Part shown: positions 41,293 through 53,600 of the stretch, piece by piece
Layout: every line of letters starts with the position of its first letter
Position numbering within the stretch: position 1 is the stretch's first letter
Assembly (NCBI GenBank): GCA_030063045.1
Contig: JAQSEB010000121.1
Span: forward strand, 124,001-188,000
DNA: 64,000 nt
From: Pratylenchus scribneri
Taxonomy: Eukaryota; Nematoda; Chromadorea; Rhabditida; Pratylenchidae
Direction: 5' to 3'
Program-made: the position numbers and the translations under genes
Notes under the pieces: generated by a model
What the model was told of the DNA's origin: nothing
The model's database searches: none
Seen by the model: only the letters and a program-made list of their open reading frames with translations

Positions 41293-44206
41293 ATGGAAAG
41301 CAATCAACGGGATAAGCAAAGGCCACATTTTTGTGGACTGAAAATTGAGGTGATTATTTATAATAAAATAAAATAAAAATATCACATTTTTAGATCGCTG
41401 CTAGAATCGCATTAACATTGGGACAGTTTTGGAGCGCATTCTTCACATTTCTATTTTTCTATTATTTTGATAGTATATTTTTGGTACGTTTAAAAATGAT
41501 AGCATATATAAACTTGTCACCATATTTATTGTTATTAATTATTATTTTATTTTTTAGGCATTTTGCGCCACTGGCATCATTTTATTGTGTTTTTATTTAG
41601 TATATGTCCCTATATTCGAAGTTTGTCTAAAAGTACAACGTTTTACCAAAGATAAAGATGGACAAGATTCACGTCCTCTTTGTTATGCATTATCATTCTT
41701 CACAATGGTTGGCATTTTTATGTATTATAAAATATTGTTTGATAGGACTCGAAAAAGCACATAAAATTTTGTGGCTGCCAATTTTAAAATTGTCTAAAAT
41801 TCAGATAAATATATTTAATTTTATAGGCCATTTTTATTGGATTATTTACTTATCAAATGGGATATTTAATCCATGAGCTACGAAGAACACCCTGCGTTCC
41901 TAGTGGCCAATGTCCTGAATGGTCCAATCGTTGCCAGAAAAATGTTGTCCAAATGTTGGGTTTCGATCCGAATAGTACTTATTTTATTTTAAATTTAAAA
42001 AATTTAATAATAAAAAAGTTCTTTTTTATTTAGATTTTATTATATTAGTATTCAATATAAAAAATAAAAAATAATACAAATAAAAAAAGTACTAAAAATT
42101 TTCTATTTCAACAACAGCGGCAAAAAAATGTTGCTATTGCTATCCACCATACCCAAATGAGGGGGTTGTTGAGCGTGTTTTTGAGGAGCCAAAAAATCTC
42201 CGTTTTTTGAAACGCAAAATATTGGAAATGGCTGCAAATCAAACAAATGAATTTAATTCAATTTTTTAACAAGTAATTCTTCCGAAATATATTTCAGCTT
42301 TTAATTTTCCAGAAATTAGAATTTTTTATTAAATTTAAAGCCTATAGTAATAGGTAGGGGGATACGCTTGTTTGTACTTTAATTAAACTGACATTTACAA
42401 GTTACAACAATAATTATTTATTTCTAAATTTAAGGCATATATTCTATTAGAAGCCCATGGGCTTAAAAATTTTAGAGACGCTCTAGGGCGAGAAATTTCG
42501 GAATTTTTGAAAAACAAAAAAATGCTTATTTCAGCTTAATTTGGCTTTTCGGCTTAATTTCACCTAAAAATTGGTTATTTGTGAAAAAAAATTAATGTAT
42601 GTGTGAGCTCCAAATAGAAGGTGGGCTTCAAATAGAAGGTGGGCTTCAAATAGAAGATTTTAATCAATTAGATTTATCTATTTGTAAATTACTTTTAAAT
42701 TGTATTATTTTGGATGGTATTATTTAATTTGTGCAGAAAAAACATTGTAATAACAGAAAAGAGTATTGAAAATGCAGAAAATTTTATAATATTGTTTCAG
42801 CGGTTTGTCCAAAATTCACAAACCATATACAATTGGATAGAACTCGCCAAGAAGCATCGAATGGTATTATAATTCATGGTTGATCAAAAATAAAGGTATT
42901 AAACCACTTAAACCATTTTATGGGTTTTAAAACCAATTTAACCATGACTGATTATATGCCATTCGATGCGTCTTGACGAGCTCTATCCAATGGTATATGG
43001 TCTAACCAATCAATGAATCATTTATCCATCTGAAAATGAAGCCTTTGCCAAATTAATTGTAAAAAAAACAAAAATCGAATTCCAAATTAAATTATGAAAT
43101 AAATAGCTTTTATTATTTTATTTTACAGCAGTTGACAATAATGACAAATGAAACAGTTCATGAATTGCAATTGAAACCATATTTTGATGTTGATGATGAT
43201 GTAAATGATACATTTGAAAGCATAGAAGACATGGAAGCGAATTGCTGCCAAGTGAAAGATGGAAAATGGACGCGAAGAATGCTTTGTGCAGAAAAAGTTG
43301 CCAAATTAAAGCAGGCATTCATGGATATCTATTGGGAACAATTGAATAAGAAACAACAATCTAAATTCCATTCATCAACATTTAAATATCTAGCTGCTAA
43401 GCAAATTACAGAAGGTTTGAACTTTAATAATATTTTTTGTTAATGCCAAAAATATCTAATTTACATGCTAGTGCCATTTTAGAAAATGGCCTTTACAGAA
43501 GAAGGCCCGATTCGGCATGGTCGATTTTTGGGAATCTCCACTTCTAGAATTTGTATACATTGGATAATATAATCAATCGATTCGACATGGTCGATTTTGT
43601 ATAAGAAATTTCAATTTCAGACATGTATGAACATGAACTTATTTAAAAAACTTATTCCGCTAGATTCCTCTCTCGCCTACTGCGCTCCAACCTAGCCCTA
43701 AAACGGTCTGGAATTAGAATTTCACAGACTAAATCGACCATTATTTTGTTTTATTTTGAATTTTTAAAATTATATTTTCATATTCTCTTTCTTTAGATGA
43801 GATTGATGCAATCTATGTGGTGCCATACAATTGTGATTCACTTCAAAAGGCATTGGCCATTTCCATTGCATTTGTCATTTCACATCTCATCATTTTTGCC
43901 ATTTCTATCCGGTCCATTCCATATTTCGAATGGCTTTACTGGTACACCTCATGTCCCATTTATTGCAACACTTACCGTCTTGAACCAAATAAACCATGCG
44001 AACATTGTCCAATTCGAAAGATGAAAATTAAACGAAAAGAGCAAGCCGAAAAGAAACATGAGCCATCATCTAATCAACTTGTATTGGCCAATTGCTTAGA
44101 GGGATCCAAAAAAATGTACAAAAATGAAAAAGAAGCTAATTTTGCCAAAGTAGAAAATATATATGTAACGCCGAATTTTGAGAATTGCCAAATTTTGAGA
44201 TTTTAA
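41293..44206 (+). CDS. FTM6: four-pass membrane family member with a lost splice donor, 423 aa if spliced
   Basis: Exons by homology: 41293-41349, 41394-41483, 41558-41707, 41827-41974, 42118-42248, 43129-43414 and 43797-44206; the total is in frame. Landmarks: HFCGLKIE, HELRRTPCVPSGQCPEW, NRCQKN, CCYCYPPYPNEGVVERVFEE, EDMEANCCQ, last membrane segment, CPIYC...CEHCPIRKMK. The donor after exon 5 reads AAT|GA where the other copies have AAT|GT; read-through would stop within eight codons. The C-terminus keeps LANCLEGSKKMYK but then shifts frame against FTM2/FTM4 (NEKEANFAKVENIYV...) and ends about 25 residues later. The upstream module is present. Possibly a recent pseudogene, or it uses a non-canonical donor. 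Confidence 0.6.
42340..43020. repeat. Dispersed-repeat fragment and eroded MITE-A in FTM6 intron 5
   Basis: 42598-42660 carries GGGCTTCAAATAGAAGGT units related to the window start. 42780-43020 has CCAAGAAGCATCGAATGG...CATTCGATGCGTCTTGACG, a MITE-A core with worn arms. Confidence 0.6.
43470..43745. repeat. Palindromic element (family C) in FTM6 last intron
   Basis: TTCGACATGGTCGATTTTG and AAATTTCAATTTCAGAC on the left; GAATTAGAATTTCACAGAC and TAAATCGACCAT on the right. Related to the elements at 11240 and 29195. Confidence 0.55.
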
Positions 44207-45520
44207 GCAAGAGAATATACAATGCATTTTTGATGAGTTTTATTCAATGTTTTTTGATTTATTCTCACACAAATTATTCATTTTTGCCTAATTACATAAA
44301 TAATCAATTTATTTAAAAATTGTCAATTATTTTAATTTAACCAGTCCTGAGGTAAATTTTATGTTTTTGGATAGCCATAAGTGCCCTCTTTAATTTGATA
44401 CCAAAATCATCAATATTGGTTTACAAATCGGCTTTCCTTGAATTCTAGAATTTTTAAATTTACAATTTTATTTAAATTTTTCATTATTTTATTCTTCAAA
44501 AAATATATATTATTCATAATTATTTTATAGCAAGTAATTCGCAATCGAATTATGTATTGAATTTTAATTTAAAATGATCAAAATTCAAGAAAATACTATT
44601 AAATAAATATTACAAGATATTCATTTTTTTTCTTCTTACAGCTTTTTTCTTAAAATAAGCACAAATTTATTTTACATATCATTTTTAATTTTTATTATTC
44701 CATATTTTTTGACGAATCCAATTCCTTTGTCTTTTTAAAAAAATTTGATAAATAATTTTGATCTTATGCCTAATTGCCTCTCGATTAACCATCAAAAATT
44801 ATATTTTTATTTTTAAACAGTTTTAAAATATTTTTCAAAACTCATAAATTTTTTCTATTAAATTTCCTTTTAATTTGGAATATTTTTGAAAATAAACAAA
44901 AAATGAGCGAGAAAATTTTCCGAAAAGCAATTTAAACAATTAAAAAATAATTAAAATAAAAATGAAGAATTAAAAATATGTGATTTTGGGGTTTTAAAAA
45001 AATTCAAATTTGTGTTTAACAGCCGCAGATGATAATTTTAATTATCAGTGCAGTTTTTGAAATTTTTATCAGATATTTTTGGGGTATTTTAAATTTATTT
45101 TCTATCTCATAAATTTTTAAAATAAATTTTAATTTTAATTTGGAATATTTTTAGCAATAAACAAAACAAACATTCATCAAAATTGAGAATAATTCAAAAA
45201 ATTAAAATGCAGAATTAATGAATTTTTATTTCCAAAATTTAAGCGCAAATGATCAACTCCTATTAAATTCATTAATAAAAATTTAATGATACTATTCATT
45301 TTTTGCAACTTATAAAATTTGATCAAAAATTTTTGGAATAATTTTTTGATTTTTTTATATCTCATAGATTTTTCCATTTTCTTTTAATTTTTAACAACAA
45401 CAAAACCAAAGAGAATGTTAAAATAGTTTTATTTCAAATCTACAAAAAATATTTTAAAAAAAAATAAATATGTGTTTTTTTTGTTACAATAATTTATATT
45501 TCATTTCAAATTTAAATTCG
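44207..45520. other. AT-rich gap after FTM6
   Basis: Several degenerate direct repeats contain CTCATAAATTTTT, GGAATATTTTT and AATAAACAAAA (near 44840, 45110, 45360 and again 46690). No exon or RNA gene is seen. Confidence 0.45.
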
Positions 45521-45524
45521 AAAA

Positions 45525-45790
45525 GGTCAACTGCCGGATTAAATTCATTCAAAAATTGGCTGACACTTTTCTTTTCCATTTTGTGTGCCGCACGTCAAAT
45601 TTTTGCTTATCAAAGAGTAAAAGGGAAATTAATTTGAACGGCAGTGAGCGGCGACCAATTGAAATTCGGATGCCAAAATATGCCTAGGAAAGAGTCTCAT
45701 CATCCTTAATGTTGCCGCATTTGACTAGTACCAAAACAAAAAGGTGGCAATGAATTCCATTGATTTTTTAATCCCTTGATTTCGATCGAA
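45525..45790. repeat. Duplicated non-coding block, copy 1
   Basis: GGTCAACTGCCG, ATTCAAAAATTGGCTGACAC, TGTGCCGC, CCAAAATATGCC, TTGCCGCA and TTTTTTAATCCCTTGATTTCG occur in the same order and spacing in the block at 47025-47286. Less AT-rich than its surroundings and with no long ORF. Could be regulatory or an unrecognised RNA gene. Confidence 0.6.
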
Positions 45791-46114
45791 GTTTCTTGAA
45801 AATTTTTAATAAAAATTTGAACCAGATAAAAAAAATGGCGAAAATTGGAAAGTACAAAATTATAAATTTTAGGTACATGATCAAAATTACTTATCAAATT
45901 AAAGCAAATAAATTGGTTATTCAAAAATAAAAACAATGGAATAAAAAAATAATATGTGAAATGATTTTTTTCAAAAACCTTAACAACAAAAACAGCAAAT
46001 TTAATATTGTAGTATTTTAATTCCTAGAATTTCGATTATTTTCTATTGGTGATAAATAAAATTCAGCATTCGAATAAAAATGTCTTGCCCTTCGATAATT
46101 AAAAAAAATTTGAT

Positions 46115-46503
46115 GGGCGGTAGCGGCGCGGGTGGACGTTTCAGCGACAGCGACTTTGACGAATCATAACTCAGCAAAGAAGAAATCATTTGAGACAATC
46201 TTGGTATCATTGGATAGAGCTAATAAAACTCTATTAAATGATATATAGCAATTTATGAAAAGTTAAATATCCTCTTAATTACAAGCTTCTAAGTAAGAAA
46301 AAGAACTTGTATTAATTTTTTCGACTTTAAGTCACTTAAATTTTCATTTATCAAAAAAGCTTTCGAAACTAATCAAAAGAGCTCGAATAGCTCTCTATCC
46401 AATGATACCAAGATTGTCTCAAATGTTTTCTTCTTTGCTGAGTTATGACTCGTCAAAATCACTGAGGCTGAAACGGCCGACGCTGAAATGTTCCCCAGCC
46501 GGC
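46115..46503. repeat. 389-bp palindromic element
   Basis: The left arm (GACGTTTCAGCGACAGCGAC, ACTCAGCAAAGAAGAAATCA, GAGACAATCTTGGTATCATT) pairs with the right arm (AATGATACCAAGATTGTCTC, TTCTTCTTTGCTGAGTTATG, CTGAAACGGCCGACGCTGAA). One of the best-preserved palindromes in the window. Its ends resemble family B. Confidence 0.88.
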
Positions 46504-47024
46504 AGCGGTACGTAAACAAAGAAATGTGCCAATTTTTAATAAATTTATTCGGAAGTGCAATTTTTTTAAATAAATAATTATAAAAAAAAATAAATAATTA
46601 TATTTTTTTAAATTATTGATGGGAACAATTAGAATTAGGTTGGTATATTTTTAAATAATTTTTGATTTTTTAAAACTTTTTTTGCATCTCATAAATTTTA
46701 TATACAATTTTTCTTTTTAAGTTTTGAACAATAAATACAAAAATGTATTAAAAATAGCATCCACAATTCACAATAACATATAAAAAATGAAAAATAAATT
46801 AAATATTAAAAAATAAAAATGCAAAAACAAATATATGCTTTTTTGTTCCAATTAATTACATAAAAGGCCAATCTTTATTGTTTGCAACTAATTTTAAACA
46901 TATTTTATATGTGTAAATTAAATTTAAATTCGAAAAATTCATAAAAAAAATATCAAATACAAAAAAATGCCAAAAATTATTTGACATTTTTGTGTTTCCA
47001 TACTTTAGATTTAATTTCTAAAAA

Positions 47025-47286
47025 GGTCAACTGCCGATCTCATTCAAAAATTAAGCAAATTGGCTGACACTTTTTCTTTCCTTTTTTGTGCCGCCCCTCA
47101 ATTTTTTTTAGATTATAGCAGCTCAAAAAAAAGACCGATTTGAGGGGACGGACGTTCTAAATTTGAAAGTCAATCAAAATATGCCGACGGAAATATTTTC
47201 TTTAAATTTGCCGCACTCTTGATTTTGCGTTTTGCCAAAATCGTGATGGTGACCGTCGCTGATTTTTTTAATCCTTTGATTTCGGA
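47025..47286. repeat. Duplicated non-coding block, copy 2
   Basis: Second copy of the block at 45525-45790, exactly 1500 bp downstream by the GGTCAACTGCCG anchor. Confidence 0.6.
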
Positions 47287-47439
47287 AATTCCCCATTGGG
47301 AAATTGCAAGGAAATATCGAAAATTTTCACCAATTTTACAAAATTTTTATTTATTATTTTCTTAAATTTATTTCCAAAGCTTTCCAATTCATTTCCATCC
47401 AATTGATTTACATTTTCATTCACCCAAAAATATTTCCCA

Positions 47440-47900
47440 ATAATACCATTCTCAAATGAATAATAATAATTTTTGTCCGTGTTTGCCGAATTTGCGAGTG
47501 GGGACCATTTTCCATTCCATCGGTCCAATTTTCCCCATCAAACCATCATCATTGGCCACCCCCATTACCACTTTTATCAGTAAAATGAGGACCTTTCCAT
47601 TCGCCACCCAAAACTCCTTAATTCCTCCCTTTTTCCTCATCAACCCACCCCAGTAATTTCTTCCCTCACAATAAGTAATAATTCCTCTAATAAATGAGAA
47701 AGAGTGGAGGAGGACTTTGCTTTTGGTCCCATGGATGGAAAATGAGGGTTTGGGTCCATCATTTTGGTTGGGGAACGGAACCGTGGCCGACTTTTTGTCA
47801 GGGACTTTTCGTTTCTTTTATGAATGATCATTCTCCATTGGGAGTTGGGACCGTCATCATATGACGAGAGGAGCGACGTTGTTTATGAAGAATTGATCGA
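47440..47900. other. GC-richer non-coding stretch
   Basis: Short ORFs on both strands overlap here, but none continues through plausible splice sites. The composition stands out from its surroundings. It may be a regulatory region or an unrecognised exon cluster. Confidence 0.3.
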
Positions 47901-48309
47901 AAAAAGGAGAGGATATTTTTGTAAGGGTATTACCGGATTGTCAAAATGGTGGAAGATAGGCTCTAGATTAGTCCAAAATTGTTTGTTTTACAAAGATTTC
48001 GGTATAAAATTCAGTTTTCAATATTTTTGAAAAATGTCAGTTTTCGTTATCTCCTTTTTTTGGTTTTATTAAAGAATAAAAATTCCCAATTTCGATTATT
48101 TCATTGAGCAAAAATATGTAATCTAACAGGAGAAAAAATATTCAAAAATGAATGAAAATATAAATTCTAGTTTCTTGGAATGAAAAATACGGTTTATTTA
48201 AACTTAGATTTTTAAAAAAGTAATTTTTCCTATACAAAAATGCCGGATTTCAAAATGAGATAATCCTCCAAAATTTAATTAAATAATTGACATTAAATTA
48301 AAATAAAAA

Positions 48310-48690
48310 TAGTTTCTATTTTTGGCACTAAAGTTATTTTTTTGGCACTAAAGATATTTTTTTGGCACTAAAACAGTTTTAGAATTCTAATAAATCAGAA
48401 ACCGGTTTTAAACCCTACAAATCTAATACCAATTTGTAGATCTCATCAAGGCGCATTGAATGACTTATAAAATGTCATTGGTTTGATCAAAATTATAGGG
48501 TATTAAACCGTTTAAACCATTTTTCCAATTTTTGGTTTTAAACTCTTTAAATTTTGGCCAAAACTTTCGCGCCGACATATATACCATTCGATGCGTCTCG
48601 ATGAGTTCTACAAATTGATAATATAGGTCTTGTAGGGTCTAAAACCGGTTTCTGGTTTATTAGTAGAAAACTCTTTTAAGTGCCAAAAAA
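48310..48690. mobile_element. MITE-A copy, near full length
   Basis: Three TTTTTGGCACTAAA subrepeats precede AATTCTAATAAATCAGAAACC; the right side ends CCGGTTTCTGGTTTATTAG, then AAGTGCCAAAAAA. The core has ATTCGATGCGTCTCGATGAG. It shows the full structure of the family. Confidence 0.85.
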
Positions 48691-49793
48691 ATTTTTCCAA
48701 TAAATTGGAGAATAAATCCATTTGGATAAAGCGGGGGAAAACGACGATTAAAGCTAATTTGTAAATCAGTATTTATGGTTGAATTGTTTTTGAATATTTT
48801 AATTCTCATAATTAAATTTTTTAAAATCTTTTTGATCAAAATTCACAAAATTGTTAGGCGAATCAATAGAAAAAATTGATGAATCTAAATTTAGAATAAA
48901 ATTTATAGAAACCAAAAATTATGAATATTAATTTTAAATTTTTGTAAATATATTTTTGAATAATTTTAAATGATTTTCCCCATTCACCCTATTTTGTTTA
49001 TGTTAGAAATATTCCAAAATAAAAATTTATTAGAAAAATTTATGGGATACAAAAATGCCCAAAAAAAGTTTGATCAAAAAATTATGAGGTACAGCTTTCC
49101 GGATACCACCAAGAAAGGATACTGTATAAATAAGTAGGGGGAGGAGGCAGCACAAAATTCAACCAATCAGCGATTGAGCTGCGTAAAAAGGACACACAAA
49201 TAGAATGGAAAATGGAAGGGGAAAATGTGACGATGTTTGGAAGGGGGGACGGAGAGAGGGAAAGGGACAAGGAGGAGTAATTTGCGGATGAACCAAGGAA
49301 GAAGGAGGCAAACACACACACATAAACCCCCTCACCTCCATTTTTGGGCAATATGGGAAATGGATGAACGATGAAGTTTGGATGGATCGAAGGGTTGGGA
49401 GGTAAAAGCCAAATAGAAGGGAGTAAAAGGAGGCCCTCCCTTTCATAAATATTTGGGAGGGCAAAAGCCAAATAATATTTGGATGGGCCCAAAGGGTGGC
49501 TCCTTTCTTAGAGTTGATGATCATGGGCCATCCATCCATTCGGGCAGCGACGGTGGCAGTCTCCTCCTTCCTTCATATTAAGGAAAATGAGAGGGCTCAT
49601 TTTGTATTTATTTCTCGTGATTTCCGATTTTTATTTTTTTAATCCTAAATTTAATTTTTTATCTCCCTAATGCCTTAAATTTAATGGTTAAAAATATTAA
49701 ATATAAATAAAATTAATTTTTTGAATGATTAAATGGCTTGAAATGTGCTTTTTGTGAGGTCTGATCACCAATTTATATAGGCTCAAAAATTTA
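48691..49793. other. Non-coding region with purine-rich block
   Basis: 49080-49570 is purine-rich on plus and less AT-rich. Its long minus ORFs are low-complexity (Pro/Ser/Phe/Leu) and overlap in two frames, so they are not accepted as genes. It may be part of the GATA gene's upstream region. Confidence 0.35.
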
Positions 49794-50143
49794 AGATAGG
49801 AGATATCAGTGTGATAAAATGATGGGTATTTTGGAAAATGATTATTGCCTTTTTGTGATATCTGATATGGCTGGAAAAATGGACCTCCCACTGATAGTGT
49901 CCAATATGTCCATCACAATTTTTGATCCTGCCGAAATTTTTCTGATTATTCCGAGGACTGAAGATAGAGTGGAAAAAGTGGGGTGGTGTCAAGATTAGAT
50001 AAATTTCACCAATTTTGGACACTTATCTTCTCCCATTTTTTTGGTGTAATGCGGTTTGTGGATAAGGGTACTCACACGGACAAATTTTGATAAATATTTA
50101 ATATCATCGATTTTTGGTTGGTGAATGGCAATTTGGGTGATAA
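49794..50143 (+). promoter_or_regulatory. Cluster of eight WGATAR sites upstream of the GATA factor gene
   Basis: WGATAR matches at 49794, 49812, 49892, 49962, 49997, 50023 (reverse), 50088 and 50138. They end about 500 bp before the GATA factor start codon. The base composition would predict roughly two in such a stretch. Suggests auto- or cross-regulation by GATA factors; function is inferred. Confidence 0.5.
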
Positions 50144-50643
50144 GCCAAAAAAAATACTAAAAAAAAAATTATTAATTAGAATTGAATTAAATTGGTGAAT
50201 TGTGAAAATTGCAAGACGAAAATGGTCAAAAAGGTAAAAATTTTGGGCATTATCCCCTTTCAAATCTGAATTTTTCTTTTTACGGTGCCAATTTAAAAAT
50301 TTAAATAAAATAGATTTAAAAATTTTTGCCAATTTATTTCCAATTTTTATAAATATTTAGCATTTTCTCCCTTCAAATCTGAATTTTCTCCTCTATGGGA
50401 CAACGGTATCCAATTTAAATTTTGCTATTTATCCTTAAAAATACTATTTTTCTCATTTATATTTAATTTTTTATTTCAATTTTACCCTTAAAAATTAAAT
50501 ATTCCCTTGCATGGATTACTGTAACGAAAAACTAACCTTTTTTCCCGATTTATTTTCCTTTTTGTTTTCAATAAATTTTCATTGATTTATTCAAATTTAA
50601 TTTCACCAATTTTAAAGAAAATATCTTCTAAAAATTCGGCACA

Positions 50644-53600
50644 ATGGAGGCTGCCCCTTTGCTCTCTATCACATCAACTTCCGACGGATCGTCAATTTCA
50701 ACAGCAATTCCACAAACGGTGGCCAATATTTCTGCCATTCCTTCGGCTGCTGGTGATTCATCCAATGGATTGGAGAATACTGCCATCAATCATCCCAATG
50801 GTTTGTTTTTTGTTTGACTTAATTAAATTTGGGAAAGGGTTAATGCCGAAATTACGGTGCCATGAAATTTTTTTACTTTTAACTTAGCGAGAAAATAACC
50901 AATTTGAGAAAGCCCATAAAGCCCTCTAAAATTTGTCCTCTTTAAATTTTATAAAATTCCATTTAAAAATGTTTTGATTGTAAAAAAACCCGGAATTTTT
51001 TGGGCTTTTTTCATTTAATTTTTTTTGGTATTTGGCTAATAGTTATTAGGTTCCAATGATGAAAAAGGGAATTCATATTTAAATTTTATTGGTAAACCAA
51101 TTTATTTATTTTTCTTGAAAATTTTACAACTCATAAAATATTTTTGGATTAAATATTTATTAAATTTCATTGAAAAAATTGAATCTAAAATATTTTCAGA
51201 AAAAGAAGAACAATTTTATTAAAAATAAAAATTTTAAAAATAAAATGATGGTATTATATTTCTTGCATCTAAAGAAATTCCATAAAAAGTCAAATTTAAT
51301 TTGTAATTTGTAGTTTGGAAATTTTCTCGAAATTTGGTTTTATTTGGCTTGCATTTTTATTTATTTTCAAATTTTCAATTTTTACTTCCCATAAAATATT
51401 TTGGATTAAAAATTTATTAAATTCCATAGAAAAATTTTGAATTTAAATTTTCAACATAAATGAACCAATTTATTTAAAAATTAATTTAAAAAAATAAAAA
51501 AAAAATAATTGTAAAATATTTTGTATTTTTTTTGCTCACCCGAAGAATTTTCATAATAATGCCAATAATTTGTAGGGTAGTAATTGGAATGGAAATTTTA
51601 CTAAAATTTAGCTAATTTTATGTAGTCATCCAAAAATGATTAAGCGAATTTAAAAAACCCTTAAAATTTGTTCATATTTCCAGATATTTCCTCCTCTTCC
51701 GCTGATTGCCAACAAAATGTCAATCAATTAGCCATTCCAACAACAGTAGAAAACCAACAACCACAATTTACCATAATAAGCAGCAACAATGGCACCAATT
51801 TGGCATCGAGTAACCCAGATCGAAACACATTAGGCGAATTGGAGGCCGTCAAAGTGTACAAACAATATCAGCAGACGCTGTTGAATGTTGCCGCACAACA
51901 ACAACAACAACAGATTGGAGGAAGCAACAATGTCAGCACAATGTCCACTACGATGGCTGCCGCAACTGCCGCTAGTAAGTCATTTCCATATCAAGAAAAT
52001 TTGCACTAAAAATAAGATTATTATTTTTCGCACTAAAATTATTTTTTTGGCAATAAAAATGTTTTTTTTTGGCACCAAAATAGTTTTTGCCTTTTATTAA
52101 ACCAGAAACACATTTTAGACCATAAAAACCTTATATCAATTTGTAGATCTCATCGAGACGCATCGAATGGTAAATAAAATATCAAGTTTTATTCCAAAAT
52201 TAAAGAGTTAATTGTTTAAACATATTACTGGTTTTTGGATTTAAACTCTTTAATTTGGGAAAAAACTGACATTTTATAAACCAATCGATGCATTTCGATA
52301 AGATCTAAAATTCGTATAAAGTTTACAGGGTTCCAAAACCGGTTTCTGATTTATAGAAGTCTAAAAATTTTTTTCAAAAAAAATTTTTTTTAATGTCTTA
52401 AAAAGACTTAATGCCAAAAAATGATTAATGATTATCATTCCAATTTAACAAAAAATAACCCCCTATCAATTTCAGTGAATTTCCCCAGTCCATTGGGAGG
52501 CTACAGCAGTGCCGTTGGCATTGGCAGCCATCATCAGCCAACCGTAACCAGCAGCCTTTTCTACCCCTCGTCCACACAAATGGCCGCCACAAATCCGATC
52601 ATTGGTGGGGGCACATATGGTCAGACTGGATATTATACCTTTGAGCCGACGCTTGGCGGACTGGCCGGATGGGGCGGAACTGAGTGAGTTTTTGTGCAAG
52701 TGAAAAATATTAACTAAAAATAAAATTATTTGAAAATTTTATTTTCAAAAATGGACATTTTTATGGTAATTAAAATTGAAAAATGATTATTTCCTTTTCC
52801 TTTTTATATTTTGGTAAATTTTTTTTTGAAAATTTATTTACCAAAAAAATGGTTTAAAAAATTTAATATATTAATTGAGAAGTTAGAACTTTGGCCGTAA
52901 TTTCTTCGGAATAATAGTTTATTACATATTATCCCGTATTTTTAACAGAATAAATAATAAAAAGATAATTAAAATAATTTTAATTAAATACTTTTATTTT
53001 TATTTTTTAAATAAAAAATATGAATAATTAAATAATAATAAAAATAGTATTGGGCCACCTTTCATTTTCCCTCATTCCGACCAATCCCTTTTGCTTCTCT
53101 ATCCGCATTTTCCTTTAAATATTATTTAATTCTGCACCCTTTTGCTTACGACCATACCGCGTTGAATGCACGCCATCCCGTCCGATCTGGCAAGTTAAGC
53201 AACGCTGGGCCCCCTTAGTACTTGGAACGGAGACGTCCTGGGAATCGGGGGTGTCGTAAGCTTTTTTTGCTCCGATTGAATTCAATTTTTTTTATTAAAC
53301 TTTTTTTAGTAAATTATGCAGAAATTCTGGGTAAATAAAAAAATAAAAATTCTAGTAAATAAAAAAATAAATTTTCTGTAAAATAAAAAAGTGAAATATA
53401 TTTTGTGAATTTTTTATTCCATCTTTTATTTAAATAAAAATAAGAAATAATTAAAAAAATTCCTTCATTTTTAAAAGATGGACATCGATGGCGGCCAACT
53501 CTTCGCTGATTGACCCAATCAATTATGGAGGAGGCCAACATCAACCGCAACAACATTTTTCCTTGTTCCCCAGTGCTGCTGGCTCATCTACCAATTTCAT

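Noticed and set aside
47268..47656. Overlapping short ORFs on both strands
   Set aside because: Several frames look partly coding, but none joins into a gene; kept only as a GC-richer region.
49082..49539. Two overlapping minus-strand ORFs of 126 and 136 codons
   Set aside because: Low-complexity Pro/Ser/Phe/Leu composition from a purine-rich strand, two overlapping frames, no splice context and no recognised motif.
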